Positions 16,770 through 25,587 of a DNA stretch of 38,524 bases are shown here, in pieces. The DNA comes from Nostoc sp. CHAB 5824 (lineage in GTDB: Bacteria > Cyanobacteriota > Cyanobacteriia > Cyanobacteriales > Nostocaceae), in NCBI RefSeq assembly GCF_020829665.1, contig NZ_JAIVFT010000034.1:6511-45034 (forward strand). Reading direction: 5' to 3'. Made by a program: the position numbers and the translations under genes. The notes below the pieces were generated by a model, which did no database searches, was not told the DNA's origin, and saw nothing but the letters and a program-made list of their open reading frames with translations. Position 1 is the stretch's first letter. Every line of letters begins with the position of its first letter.

Positions 16770-18281
16770 TTAGGGCAACCAAAAGTTAGGTAGGATAGAT
16801 TTGCCCAAGTCACGCAAAGTTTGGTTGAGCGATCGCGCCACTTGGATATGCGGTTCATCTTCTTCTACAGCTAAAATCTCAGATGGCTGACCTTTTCCCA
16901 AATAAGACACTACCAAATTCGCCGCTTCCAAACCAGTAACATAAGCCTTTTCCTGTGACCATGAACCATGACGGTTCACAATCCAATCCCCACTCATAAA
17001 CACATTCTCAAAACTTGTCTTAGCGGGCAACATATAACGATAGCTGCCAGGTGCAAAGTGAGTCACCGCCTGAGGTAACCGAATTACACTGCTATCAATG
17101 ATCTTTGCCCCTCGAAACGCTGGCACACAAGTTGCTAAATAACCCTGAACTATTGGTAAAATCTCCTCATCACTTAAACTAAGAAACTGATTCGCGTGAT
17201 AAAAATCAGCTTCAATCACTGTTCCTGGCTCATCACGATATTCATCATGTAGAGCATTCAAATCAAAAAACGTCCAACCTGTAGTTGCGTCGAATCCAAA
17301 ACAAGCATTGGAAGGACGAGGAATATCGATTTTGCGGTCAAACCATAGTCGCGTTGCTAAAACATCAATTGCTCCTAAATTGCTCAAATTACGGAATTCT
17401 TCACGGCTTTGTAAACTAGGGCTAGTTGAGACAATTTTCTTCATACCCGTGATCCCAACCGCAAAAATCACGGCATCTGCTTCAATTACTTCATCACCGC
17501 AAACCACACCCTTTGCTCGATGATTACTATCAACAATTAAGTCTGTAACCCTTCGCTTAGGCAGCACTCGCACGCCAGCTTTTTCAATACGTTCCACCCA
17601 AGGACGAAATATCTTTTCTCCAACAGTTCCGCGACACCAAACTACATCAAAATCTGGTTGATGAGCCAGTATAAAAAAGTAAAGCATCCCTAAAGTTGCT
17701 GCGGCTGAACATTGTTCACCAGGGGCAAACAAGCCCACTAATAACATTGGTTCAAAAGCCTCGCGGTAAAGCCGTGCAGAAACATTAAAATCTTTGAACA
17801 ATTCACGGGCAGTTACAAAGTCATAGCGCCGCCAAGCTGCATCAGAATTGTCAAAATCAACAACAGCATAAAGTAAAGGCAAGGCACTGAGACGGTCAAT
17901 TAGTGGCAGCCGCTTAAACTGTGTGTAGAGAAAAGTTCCCAGTGGTGAAGGAAGTCGCGGTAAGTTTTGAAAAATCGGTGATTCAACTTCCAAACCTGCT
18001 GGCGAATATTGCGAAGAACGAGTCCAAGTAGTAAAAGGATTAATTCCTAATTCATTGATTAGGGAAAAAATATTTTTGTAAGGATACCAAAATCCATGAA
18101 TGCCAGCTTCAACAGATTTTCCTGCGGCTGTTTGCCAACCTGCCACCAGTCCACCGGGATAGGGGCCTGCTTCTAGAAGTGTCACATCATAGCCTTGTTT
18201 TGCCAAATGGTAGGTTGCTCCTAAACCAGCCCAACCTGCACCTACAACTACTACCCGTTTTTGTTGTGACCCTTTTAACAT
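16770..18281 (-). CDS. FAD-dependent oxidoreductase of the carotenoid desaturase/amine oxidase family
   Basis: A 503-residue flavoprotein. The N-terminal dinucleotide-binding motif is VVVVGAGWAGLGATYHLAKQ (~10-29), ending in the acidic LLEAGPYPGG. The C-terminal FAD motif NVFMSGDWIVNRHGSWSQEK (~430-450) and AYVTGLEAANLVV complete the phytoene desaturase-like fold. Similar cyanobacterial proteins are annotated as carotenoid desaturase- or isomerase-like, or hydroxysqualene-dehydroxylase-like. The exact substrate cannot be told here, and no crt or hpn gene is adjacent. ATG 18281. Confidence 0.8.
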   Translation of the reverse strand: MLKGSQQKRVVVVGAGWAGLGATYHLAKQGYDVTLLEAGPYPGGLVAGWQTAAGKSVEAGIHGFWYPYKNIFSLINELGINPFTTWTRSSQYSPAGLEVESPIFQNLPRLPSPLGTFLYTQFKRLPLIDRLSALPLLYAVVDFDNSDAAWRRYDFVTARELFKDFNVSARLYREAFEPMLLVGLFAPGEQCSAAATLGMLYFFILAHQPDFDVVWCRGTVGEKIFRPWVERIEKAGVRVLPKRRVTDLIVDSNHRAKGVVCGDEVIEADAVIFAVGITGMKKIVSTSPSLQSREEFRNLSNLGAIDVLATRLWFDRKIDIPRPSNACFGFDATTGWTFFDLNALHDEYRDEPGTVIEADFYHANQFLSLSDEEILPIVQGYLATCVPAFRGAKIIDSSVIRLPQAVTHFAPGSYRYMLPAKTSFENVFMSGDWIVNRHGSWSQEKAYVTGLEAANLVVSYLGKGQPSEILAVEEDEPHIQVARSLNQTLRDLGKSILPNFWLP

Positions 18282-18390
18282 CCCAGCCTCCGATTGTTGC
18301 AGTCTATCAACTAATGTATACGAACTTGTGTTCTGATCAGGGGGCGGGTTGCTATTACAGCTAACAATTCAGGTCATGTGGAAAGGGCTA

Positions 18391-18482
18391 CGAAAAACCT
18401 AACCCCCTTTCCGACGCGGGAAGGGGGAAAATCCAAAGTCTCTCCTTTTAAGAGAGAGAAATAGAAGTGAGGTTTTCCAGAT
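18391..18482. repeat. MITE-like dispersed repeat upstream of the methyltransferase gene
   Basis: GAAAAACCTAACCCC at the left roughly matches the reverse complement of the right end (GGAAAACCTCACTTC). The CCCCCTTTCC...GGAAGGGGG core is a palindrome common in Nostoc-type genomes. The rest of 18282-18705 is AT-rich leader. Confidence 0.5.
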
Positions 18483-18705
18483 ACCGTGAAAAGTCAGGCT
18501 ATTACAGCGGTTTTCCTTTGGATACAATACGCACTTTGGTAACACAGCTGTGTGCCTCTATGAACTATATTCCATCAAATTGAAAACAGTTATAGACTTT
18601 AAAGAAAGGCTAAGGTAGAGCAATTCAGTAAAAATCACTTGCGGTTAATGCTGAGTTAAGAGTATAACAGAAAACAGACTTAACTATTGATGAGGAATAA
18701 TCCTA

Positions 18706-19608
18706 ATGACTCAATTAGCAAATGTAAAATTCAGTCTGAATGACTTTGAATTACGAGATGGCATTTATTTTCCTAACGACTATGAACAATTGAATAATAC
18801 TCAACATAAAAAAAGATGGGACGCAATTGGTAAAACATACTATGGTTCCCAAAAAATTGAAAAAGTTGCAGATACATCGCCTATCAAACAAGATTACACT
18901 CTGTTAACTGGTACACCTGGAGGTACTTGGAACAAATTTCCATTGAATAAATCTGTTGGCTCTATTTTGGAGATTGGCTCTGGTTATGGTCGCGCACCTC
19001 TACATCTCTCGAAAGCAAAAAATCTGAGATGCGAAAAATATTATGGAATTGATATTTCTGAACCTTTGTTGCGACGGTTAATCAAGGTTAAACAAGAATA
19101 CAATTTTTTCCCAGAAGCTGAATTTAACTTGATTTGCACTTCTGCTGAAATATTGCCTTTAGAAGATAATTCTATAGATTTGGTAATTTCTAACTGCGTA
19201 TTTATGCATATACCAGATGCACAATTAAGAAATTTATTAGCTGATATATCTCGCGTACTAAAACCTGGTGGAATTTTTGTTTTTAACCATTCCTTTCACA
19301 ACAAATCTTGTCCTTCTCATATTATTCATAATTTTATCAGAAGGCTGAACCCATTTGTGAGAAATCCAGTTTATCTCAAGCAATATTCTTCTGCTGAAAT
19401 CAATGAAATGTTAGCGACTGCTGGGATAAAAGCGAAGTGTCCACAATACAGTGTCGAACCAACAGAAGAATATGCAATTTTGCCGGAAACCATTAAAGGA
19501 ATTCCAGTGCCGTTTGCTAATGCCATTAATAAGAGTCTTAAGCCATCAGGTAGTTTAAAGGAAACTTTAGCTTATGGTTTTAGTGCCTACAGTACTCAAC
19601 TGGACTAA
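18706..19608 (+). CDS. Class I SAM-dependent methyltransferase
   Basis: A 300-residue protein. SAM-binding motif I is ILEIGSGYGRAPLHLS (~86-101), followed by the acidic end of strand 2 in YYGIDISEPLL, motif II SAEILPLEDNSIDLVISNCV, and then FMHIPDAQLRNLL with LKPGGIFVFNH. This is the usual Methyltransf_11 pattern. The first ~70 residues, including DAIGKTYYGSQ, are not a family I recognise. The substrate is unknown and no biosynthetic cluster adjoins it. ATG 18706; a terminator follows. Confidence 0.85.
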   Translation: MTQLANVKFSLNDFELRDGIYFPNDYEQLNNTQHKKRWDAIGKTYYGSQKIEKVADTSPIKQDYTLLTGTPGGTWNKFPLNKSVGSILEIGSGYGRAPLHLSKAKNLRCEKYYGIDISEPLLRRLIKVKQEYNFFPEAEFNLICTSAEILPLEDNSIDLVISNCVFMHIPDAQLRNLLADISRVLKPGGIFVFNHSFHNKSCPSHIIHNFIRRLNPFVRNPVYLKQYSSAEINEMLATAGIKAKCPQYSVEPTEEYAILPETIKGIPVPFANAINKSLKPSGSLKETLAYGFSAYSTQLD

Positions 19609-19668
19609 TTAAGCAAGTATCTTGTTGTCACAATGAATTGAATACAAAGCAACTACGGAAGCACAACG

Positions 19669-19697
19669 AAGCACAACATTGTTGTGCTTTTGTTTTT
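19669..19697 (+). terminator. Terminator of the methyltransferase gene
   Basis: AAGCACAAC (19669-19677) pairs perfectly with GTTGTGCTT (19681-19689) around ATT and runs into TTTGTTTTT. It also argues against starting the downstream modBC gene this far up. Confidence 0.88.
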
Positions 19698-19789
19698 CTA
19701 ATAAATGTAATATACCAACTTTCTACAACATGTTTAAACTAAAGTTGGTAAATTATGGGTTAGTTGAGCTAATTCTTCCCCAGACAACT

Positions 19790-21592
19790 ATGCCATTGGA
19801 TTTATCGCCTCTTTGGATATCACTTAAAACTTCATTACTTGCTACATTTATCACCTTCTTCTTGGGTATCGCTGCTGCCTACTGGATGCTGGGATATCGT
19901 GGCCAAGGTAAATCGTTGATTGAGGGTATCTTTATTGCGCCACTGATTTTACCGCCTACGGTTGTCGGTTTCTTGTTGCTGCTATTTTTTGGCAAAAATG
20001 GCCCTGTAGGGAAACTGATGCAGGCTTTTGACTTCAGCATCGTCTTTACTTGGTATGGTGCAGCGATCGCAGCTACCGTAGTTTCTTTCCCTTTGATGTA
20101 TAAAACTGCATTAGGAGCTTTTGAACAAATAGATGGTAATCTGCTGCGAGTAGCTAGAACCCTTGGTGCAACTGAAACCACAATCTTTTGGCACATCAGT
20201 TTACCTCTAGCACTACCGGGCATTGCAGCCGCCACAATGCTAGCTTTTGCCCGTGCTTTGGGAGAATTCGGCGCGACGCTGATGTTGGCTGGTAACATTC
20301 CCGGACAAACGCAGACAATCCCAATGGCGATTTATTTTGCAGTGGAAGCGGGAGCAATGAACGAAGCCTGGTTCTGGGCGATCGCAATTATGGTGATTTC
20401 TCTATCTGGAATTATTGCAGTCAACTTCTGGCAAGAATTGAGGGAAAAGGGGAGGGAAGCAGGGGGCAGGGAACAGGGAGCAGGGGTAGAAAATCTTTAT
20501 ACCCCGGACTCTAGCTTTAAATCTGGTGGATTGTTTGTCAATATTGAAAAAATACTTCCTAGCTTTGATTTAAAAGTTGCTTTTACTACTGATGAGCAAC
20601 CCTTGGGATTGTTAGGAGGTTCTGGAGCAGGTAAGAGCATGATTTTGCGCTGCCTTGCAGGGATAGAAACGCCCACAATCGGACGCATAGTTTTAAATGG
20701 CAGAGTTCTGTTTGACTCGGAACAAGGAATTAATTTACCCAGCCGCGATCGCCGCATCGGTTTTTTAGTACAGAATTACGCTCTGTTTCCGCACATGAGT
20801 GTGGCGCAAAATATCACTTTCGGCTTGCCCAAAAAACTATCTGCTGGGAGTATTAGAGTGCAGGTAGAACAGCAACTAATAGCGATGCAGTTACAGGGAT
20901 TAGGCGATCGCTATCCGCACCAACTCTCAGGGGGCCAACAACAACGGGTAGCTTTGGCAAGAGCATTAGCAAGTCAACCGGAAGCATTACTTTTAGATGA
21001 GCCGTTTTCAGCACTTGATACACATCTACGTAGTCAATTAGAGCAGCAAATGACAGAAACTCTTGCTGGCTACCAAGGTGTGACTCTATTTGTCACCCAT
21101 AATATGGAAGAAGCTTATCGGATTTGCCCGAATCTATTGGTATTGGAGCATGGCAGAGCCGTTCATTATGGTAGCAAACATGAGATTTTCCAGCATCCTG
21201 CTACTGTTAGTGTCGCCCAACTTACTGGATGTAAAAACTTCTCGCGTGCTGTTTTCCAGTCATCGCAACATGTGGAAGCGACTGATTGGGGTTGTACTCT
21301 CCAAGTAATTGAACCAATCAAGAGCGAATTATCCCACGTCGGCATTCGTGCCCATCAGTTCATTTTTACCAACGACTCATCACAGGAAAATACCTTTCCT
21401 TGCTGGGTAGTACGAACAAGTGAAACGCCTCATAGGATGACCTTGTTTCTCAAATTACATTTGGCTGGCAAAAATTCTCAAGATTACCATCTGCAAGCTG
21501 AAGTCTTCAAAGAAAAATGGGCGACGATGAAAGACCAACCTTTTCCTTGGTATGTGCGTTTAGATCCTCTGCGCTTGATTTTGATGAAATGA
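19790..21592 (+). CDS. modBC: Molybdate ABC transporter, permease-ATPase fusion (ModB-ModC)
   Basis: About 600 residues. The first ~215 are a ModB-type permease with hydrophobic helices and the EAA loop (LGATETTIFWHISLPLALPG, then ARALGEFGATLMLAGN). A linker follows, then a ModC ATPase: Walker A GGSGAGKS (~275), signature LSGGQQQRVALARALA (~378) and Walker B LLLDEPFSALD (~402). The end resembles a degenerate Mop domain. ATG 19790 is chosen because MPLDLSPLWIS is the natural permease start; the upstream 37 codons run through a terminator. ModA is not adjacent. Such fusions are known in cyanobacteria. Confidence 0.9.
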   Translation: MPLDLSPLWISLKTSLLATFITFFLGIAAAYWMLGYRGQGKSLIEGIFIAPLILPPTVVGFLLLLFFGKNGPVGKLMQAFDFSIVFTWYGAAIAATVVSFPLMYKTALGAFEQIDGNLLRVARTLGATETTIFWHISLPLALPGIAAATMLAFARALGEFGATLMLAGNIPGQTQTIPMAIYFAVEAGAMNEAWFWAIAIMVISLSGIIAVNFWQELREKGREAGGREQGAGVENLYTPDSSFKSGGLFVNIEKILPSFDLKVAFTTDEQPLGLLGGSGAGKSMILRCLAGIETPTIGRIVLNGRVLFDSEQGINLPSRDRRIGFLVQNYALFPHMSVAQNITFGLPKKLSAGSIRVQVEQQLIAMQLQGLGDRYPHQLSGGQQQRVALARALASQPEALLLDEPFSALDTHLRSQLEQQMTETLAGYQGVTLFVTHNMEEAYRICPNLLVLEHGRAVHYGSKHEIFQHPATVSVAQLTGCKNFSRAVFQSSQHVEATDWGCTLQVIEPIKSELSHVGIRAHQFIFTNDSSQENTFPCWVVRTSETPHRMTLFLKLHLAGKNSQDYHLQAEVFKEKWATMKDQPFPWYVRLDPLRLILMK

Positions 21593-21637
21593 ACGCAGAG
21601 ATATACGATACGCGGGAAATCTTTCAAAAACAATTAC

Positions 21638-21674
21638 TTCAAGCGCCCAGACCCAAAGAGTCTGAGCGCTTGAA
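21638..21674. terminator. Hairpin between convergent modBC and the copper-storage-like gene
   Basis: TTCAAGCGCCCAGAC (21638-21652) pairs with GTCTGAGCGCTTGAA (21660-21674) at 14 of 15 positions around a seven-base loop. There is no long T-run on either side. Its position between two converging genes suggests a two-way terminator. Confidence 0.65.
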
Positions 21675-21711
21675 TATTAGGTTGCAGAGAAACTTCTGCT
21701 AGTTAGAGGAA

Positions 21712-22083
21712 TTATGCGGGCATCATGTGCATACTTCTACAAGACTCTGCACACTTGCGGCAAGCAGCAGCACATTGCATCATTTTCGCATCATCGCTCA
21801 TCATTTCACAGGACATCGCAGTGCGATCGCACATTTCAGCGCAGAGCATACAAGTGCGTTCCATGAACTCAGAACCGCTCATCATCATATTCATGCACAT
21901 CATGCACATTTCAGAACAATCGCGCATCATGCTCATCATACTCATCATGCTTTTGTCCATGTCCTTACCACCTTTGCTCATGCAGTAAGTCATGGTTTCC
22001 ATGCACATTTTGTGACAATCCATACAAGCATCCATGCAAGCTTGCATTTCGGGAGTCATGGTTTCAGTCATCATCATCATCAT
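21712..22083 (-). CDS. Met/Cys-rich four-helix copper-binding protein (Csp-like)
   Basis: A 123-residue protein with, by my count, 38 Met and 16 Cys. The Cys residues are spaced for the inner faces of helices, as in CMDACMDCHKMCMET (~16-30), CSEMCMMCMNMM (~56-67), CMLCAEMCDRTAMSC (~78-92) and CAAACRKCAESC (~104-115). This is the layout of Csp copper-storage proteins, which hold many Cu(I) ions inside a four-helix bundle. No signal peptide, so a cytosolic Csp3-like role is likely. The start is a run of five ATG codons at 22083 with AGAGG upstream. No copper ATPase or sensor is adjacent. Confidence 0.85.
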   Translation of the reverse strand: MMMMMTETMTPEMQACMDACMDCHKMCMETMTYCMSKGGKDMDKSMMSMMSMMRDCSEMCMMCMNMMMSGSEFMERTCMLCAEMCDRTAMSCEMMSDDAKMMQCAAACRKCAESCRSMHMMPA

Positions 22084-22689
22084 AGGAAATACCTCTTGAT
22101 TTTTTGATGCATAAAAAGTGTCCTTTGGTAGGACTACTTATAACCTTAATCCTATCCTTCTAAGGAGTCAATGGGAGTTTTGAATCCAGAATTTGTAAGC
22201 CTACTATCCCGATATAATTACCGGAATTTTGTCCTAATTCTACAGAAGTTTAGTGTTGTTTTTTGGGTTATTCTTACACATTGACCTTTAGATACTCCCG
22301 TTTTAAAGTGGGGTTTAATTGAGCAAGTTAACCTTTCTATCGGGGAGCAAAAGTTAGAGTTACAGTCTGGGTAAAAACTAATGTCATGATTTCTTGACAA
22401 ATTTTTTAAAAAGGCATTTATGAACTTAGTATTATAACCCTGTATTTATTAACTTTTATTAATTTAAGAATAGATACACTTAAAAATTCGTAATTATGTT
22501 TTCTCTGGAGATTTAAATCCCAGCAGAAACAAAGCTATCTGTGGAAATTGGCTCTAAAACTCTATGCTTAATTACGATGAATAAAGTTTACAATTCAGAA
22601 TGAAAATCGTTTTTTCTCATCCCCAATGCCCATAGCCAATTTTCGAGCTAAAGCCTTTTCTAAATTAGCTTGTAAATCTTGCTGATTGT

Positions 22690-22825
22690 TGTACCACCTG
22701 TACCCATACCTGCAACAAAAACATCAATTTTACCATTACTATCTGATCCATATTTTTAAGACTGTAGTTAAGTAATCTGCTAACCATTCGGGTTTTCAAA
22801 TTGATTTTGTCTATATGGCATAAAT
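22690..22825 (-). pseudogene. Remnant of a cysteine synthase-like PLP enzyme
   Basis: On the minus strand one frame gives MPYRQNQFENPEWLADYLTT followed by VLKIW, and after a frameshift NGKIDVFVAGMGTGGT, the phosphate-binding loop of cysteine synthase-type enzymes. Both ends are lost and the frame is broken. Further down, to about 22607, another short frame (ANLEKALARKLAMG) ends without a match I know. It is a decayed fragment, not a working gene. Confidence 0.55.
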
Positions 22826-22839
22826 AGTTGACGATAATT

Positions 22840-23110
22840 TTATTAAGTCTGACCGTCGCTTCTCTACGAGACGCTGCGCGAACGCTCCAATTAAAAATTA
22901 AAAATTAAAAATTAATAAATGTTACAACCCCCTGAATTCATTTATGGGAAAGAAGGAAAAATGTATTTCCAGACGGGCAGTGCGTTCGCCTTTGGCGTCT
23001 CGTAGAGAGAAATACGGCGTCCTTACTTCAGAGCTAATAAATTTATTTATGGGGGTGTTAATTTTTAATTCTTAATTCCCCGTTCGCGTAGCGTCCTGTA
23101 GAGAAAGGGT
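22840..23110. repeat. Cluster of dispersed repeats, probably a decayed MITE
   Basis: AATAAATGTTACAACCCCC (22914 on) is imperfectly inverted in the stretch ATTTATTTATGGGGGTGTT ending near 23060. Inside and beside it are three copies of the TCTCTACGAGACGC / GCGTCTCGTAGAGA repeat (22858-22890, 22980-23012, 23083-23106) and a short AAAAATTA run (22893-22915). Apart from this and the cysteine-synthase remnant, 22084-23267 has no gene I can support. Confidence 0.55.
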
Positions 23111-23267
23111 TGACGCAAGTGTGCTTCATCTCGCAAAAACCCATAATATCGATAGATTTATTGTAGTACAATCAAATTTCAGATCCAGATGGAATGCAAC
23201 CTTATAATCTATATACTTAATTATTGATATTAATAGTCAATTACTAAAGTACTGATCCAGAATCATC

Positions 23268-23867
23268 ATGAAATCTTTGCATCGTCCCGATCTCTATAGC
23301 TGGTCTAATTTCAATCCGGCAAGAAATATTGATTTCAATGGGATTGCCTGGATTCGCCCAGATGGCAACATCTTGATTGACCCAGTAGCCCTATCAAACC
23401 ATGATTGGAATCATCTGAAATCCCTCGGTGGTGTAGTTTGGATTGTGTTGACGAATTCCGAGCATGTCAGGGCAACTAAAGAAATTGCCGATCAAACCTA
23501 TGCTAAAATAGCCGGCCCTGTGGCAGAAAAAGACACTTTTCCTATACCTTGCGATCGCTGGCTGTCTGATGGTGAAGAATTTGTGCCAGGATTGGAGGTG
23601 ATTGAACTCCAAGGTTCTAAAACCCCCGGTGAATTGGCTCTGTTACTGGAGAAAACAACGTTGATTACAGGAGATTTAGTAAGGGCACGTAAAGCAGGTA
23701 GCTTGACGATTTTACCAGATGACAAGCTGCTGAATCGAGAGGAGGCTGTTGCTTCCGTGCAGAGGTTGGCTCAACTGAGTCGGGTAGAAGCAGTGCTGGT
23801 GGGGGATGGTTGGCCTGTCTTCCGCGATGGACGCGATCGGTTAAAGGAACTTGTAGCGACGCTGTAA
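23268..23867 (+). CDS. MBL-fold hydrolase-like protein with a degenerate metal site
   Basis: A 199-residue protein resembling metallo-beta-lactamase-fold proteins: a beta-rich start (NGIAWIRPDGNILIDPVALS), then VWIVLTNSEHVRATKEIAD in place of the metal-binding HxHxDH strand, and later ELQGSKTPGELALLLEKTTL with LITGDLV in place of the late Asp ligand, then VLVGDGWPVFRDG. Only one His of the canonical motif remains, so a hydrolytic zinc centre is doubtful. Similar cyanobacterial proteins are usually labelled MBL-fold hydrolases. ATG 23268; single gene. Confidence 0.7.
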   Translation: MKSLHRPDLYSWSNFNPARNIDFNGIAWIRPDGNILIDPVALSNHDWNHLKSLGGVVWIVLTNSEHVRATKEIADQTYAKIAGPVAEKDTFPIPCDRWLSDGEEFVPGLEVIELQGSKTPGELALLLEKTTLITGDLVRARKAGSLTILPDDKLLNREEAVASVQRLAQLSRVEAVLVGDGWPVFRDGRDRLKELVATL

Positions 23868-23913
23868 ATGTGTGGGGCGATGCCTACTTTAAGGGCTAGC
23901 CCTACGCTCAAAT

Positions 23914-24044
23914 AGTAAGCTGTCGCGCATTTAACTTGCACATCTTTTCGTGTTGGCTGTTGACAGTTGACAGTTAACAGTTAACCGTCAGCGGTCAACG
24001 AACTTAGGAAGTGACTGTGTAATTTCAAAGCGTAATAGCTTACT
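23914..24044. mobile_element. ~131-bp dispersed element, copy 1
   Basis: Bounded by AGTAAGCT and AGCTTACT. The inside holds heptamer-like repeats (TTGACAG, TTAACAG) and the conserved tail GAACTTAGGAAGTGACTGTG. A second copy, inverted, lies at about 38100-38229; both share most of their length, differing mainly in the heptamers. No coding potential. Confidence 0.85.
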
Positions 24045-24264
24045 GTTGGTCTTCTTTATTCTCAATTTTTAGAGTCTTACTGGGATTACAGGCGTTAAAA
24101 AACTTAATAGGGCTAAAGCCATTACACTTTTCTCTTACTACTTATTAGTAATACAAGTACAGTTATCCTATTTAGGCCGTAAACATAGATTTTCTCACGC
24201 AGAGGCGAAGAGAGGAGACTCTTTTACTCTGCGTTTCTGCCTGAGGTAAATTCACCCCTTCACC

Positions 24265-24387
24265 CAATACAGTTCAGTTAGTGATGTTTGACCTCGGAAG
24301 ATCCCCCCAACCCCCTTAAAAAGGGGGCTTAGTTCCCTCCTTTTTAAGGAGGGTTAGGGAGGATCAAGCCTTAACTGAACTGTATTG
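24265..24387. mobile_element. 123-bp MITE with 16-bp perfect TIRs and 10-bp target duplication
   Basis: CAATACAGTTCAGTTA (24265-24280) is repeated perfectly inverted at 24372-24387. CCCCTTCACC flanks both sides directly (24255-24264 and 24388-24397). The inside carries two further palindromic blocks, CCCCCTTAAAAAGGGGG and CCCTCCTTTTTAAGGAGGG. The right target copy contains the stop codon of the flavoprotein gene (24393-24395). Confidence 0.92.
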
Positions 24388-24392
24388 CCCCT

Positions 24393-25475
24393 TCACCCAA
24401 TGTGCAACTCAAAATCTATCAGCCGATAGTTCAACATATTAACTGCCTGTTGCTCTAACTGATTCGATAGAGTCTTAGCAATATCAATCATCTGATTCAT
24501 TTCAGCTTGCCATGCTAAATTTGTGCTAAATACTTCTCGATAAAACTGGATACACCCTCGTAAATGAGAAATAAACGAATGAGTTAATCTAGTTTGATAA
24601 TGACTTAACGCAGATATATCAGGAATGCGATCGCTCAAAATTGCATCAATTACCGCCCCTGCCAATATTGCACTGCGTAATGCAAAAGGCGTACCTTCCC
24701 CACTCACAGGATCAATCTTAATTGCGGGTTCGCCCACCATCAGCCAACCCGAACCGCAGAGAGGCCATTGCAAGTGGGGGGCAGAAGAAAAACAATCTAC
24801 CTTTTGCAAATCGTTGACAAATGCGCTAATTGTAGTGCTTTGATACAAACATTCCAACAACGCCCGTCGCGGATTGGCTGGAGTTATAGGCAAACATGCC
24901 TGAAGCATAGCGCTAGAGCGATCGACTGGAGCATAAAATAACCAACCGTCAGCCAGCGACTCTATATAACAGGTATGTGCAGATTTAGGCGTGTCTTGTA
25001 CCTCAGCGGTAACTATAGCTCGTTGACCACCAACCAAGGATTGGGAACTTTCGGGCAAAGCGATCGCGCCTTTTTTATGTCTGGTATAGACTGTCCAAGT
25101 ATAGTTCTGCGATATTTGTTGAGCAGTCAATTGACTAGCATCAATCACACGAGTGTGCTGCATTACCTTGGAGTTTCGCAGTAACTCTAGTAAAGAGTGC
25201 GATCGAATCGCTAATGCAGGCTGTTCCACCTGCACTGGCTGTGTGCCCCAACGTACCCAACGATGAGTCAGACGTTGACTGTAAACACCCAGATTCACAT
25301 CCGGAAAGAGCTTCCCAAGCAATGTTTCGCTAACATCGTTGAGTACTAATGATGGCCCGTAAAAGTGAGATTTTGCTGGGTCACATAGCAAATCGCAACG
25401 ATACCCCAGCTTGGCTAAGGCTGCAACCACAGCATAAGCACTCAAACTATCGCCAACAACAGCCACAGAAGTCAC
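24393..25475 (-). CDS. LodB/GoxB-like flavoprotein, candidate CTQ-maturation enzyme
   Basis: About 360 residues, with the FAD-dependent monooxygenase/halogenase fold. The N-terminal motif is altered (VAVVGDSLSAYAVVAALAKL rather than GxGxxG). The second FAD motif is intact: GWLMVGEPAIKIDPVSGEGT followed by a helix of small residues (~250-280). The best starting point is GTG 25475, with GGAG nine bases upstream; a TTG at 25496 would add seven residues drawn from repeat DNA. It follows the ferritin-fusion gene by 112 bases. LodB-type flavoproteins are needed for quinone-cofactor formation in LodA-type oxidases, and its position beside LodA-like halves supports that role. Tryptophan-halogenase-like activity is an alternative. 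Confidence 0.72.
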   Translation of the reverse strand: MTSVAVVGDSLSAYAVVAALAKLGYRCDLLCDPAKSHFYGPSLVLNDVSETLLGKLFPDVNLGVYSQRLTHRWVRWGTQPVQVEQPALAIRSHSLLELLRNSKVMQHTRVIDASQLTAQQISQNYTWTVYTRHKKGAIALPESSQSLVGGQRAIVTAEVQDTPKSAHTCYIESLADGWLFYAPVDRSSAMLQACLPITPANPRRALLECLYQSTTISAFVNDLQKVDCFSSAPHLQWPLCGSGWLMVGEPAIKIDPVSGEGTPFALRSAILAGAVIDAILSDRIPDISALSHYQTRLTHSFISHLRGCIQFYREVFSTNLAWQAEMNQMIDIAKTLSNQLEQQAVNMLNYRLIDFELHIG

Positions 25476-25587
25476 GTCGCTTCGCTCCGAATTCAAAATT
25501 CAAAATTAACAAGCCCATAAATAAATTTACTTGCTCTGTATCATGAGTCTGTTTCGGTCATCGTTAGGGAAGAAACTTCAGGCTGAC

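Noticed and set aside
21725..22107. His-rich frames opposite the copper-storage-like gene
   Set aside because: They are mirror images of the ATG/Met codons of the real gene (CAT on the other strand).
22218..22400. 60-residue minus-strand frame upstream of the copper-storage-like gene
   Set aside because: No start signal, AT-rich leader sequence, no recognisable protein features.
22693..22740. Working cysteine synthase gene
   Set aside because: The frame is broken and both ends of the enzyme are missing.
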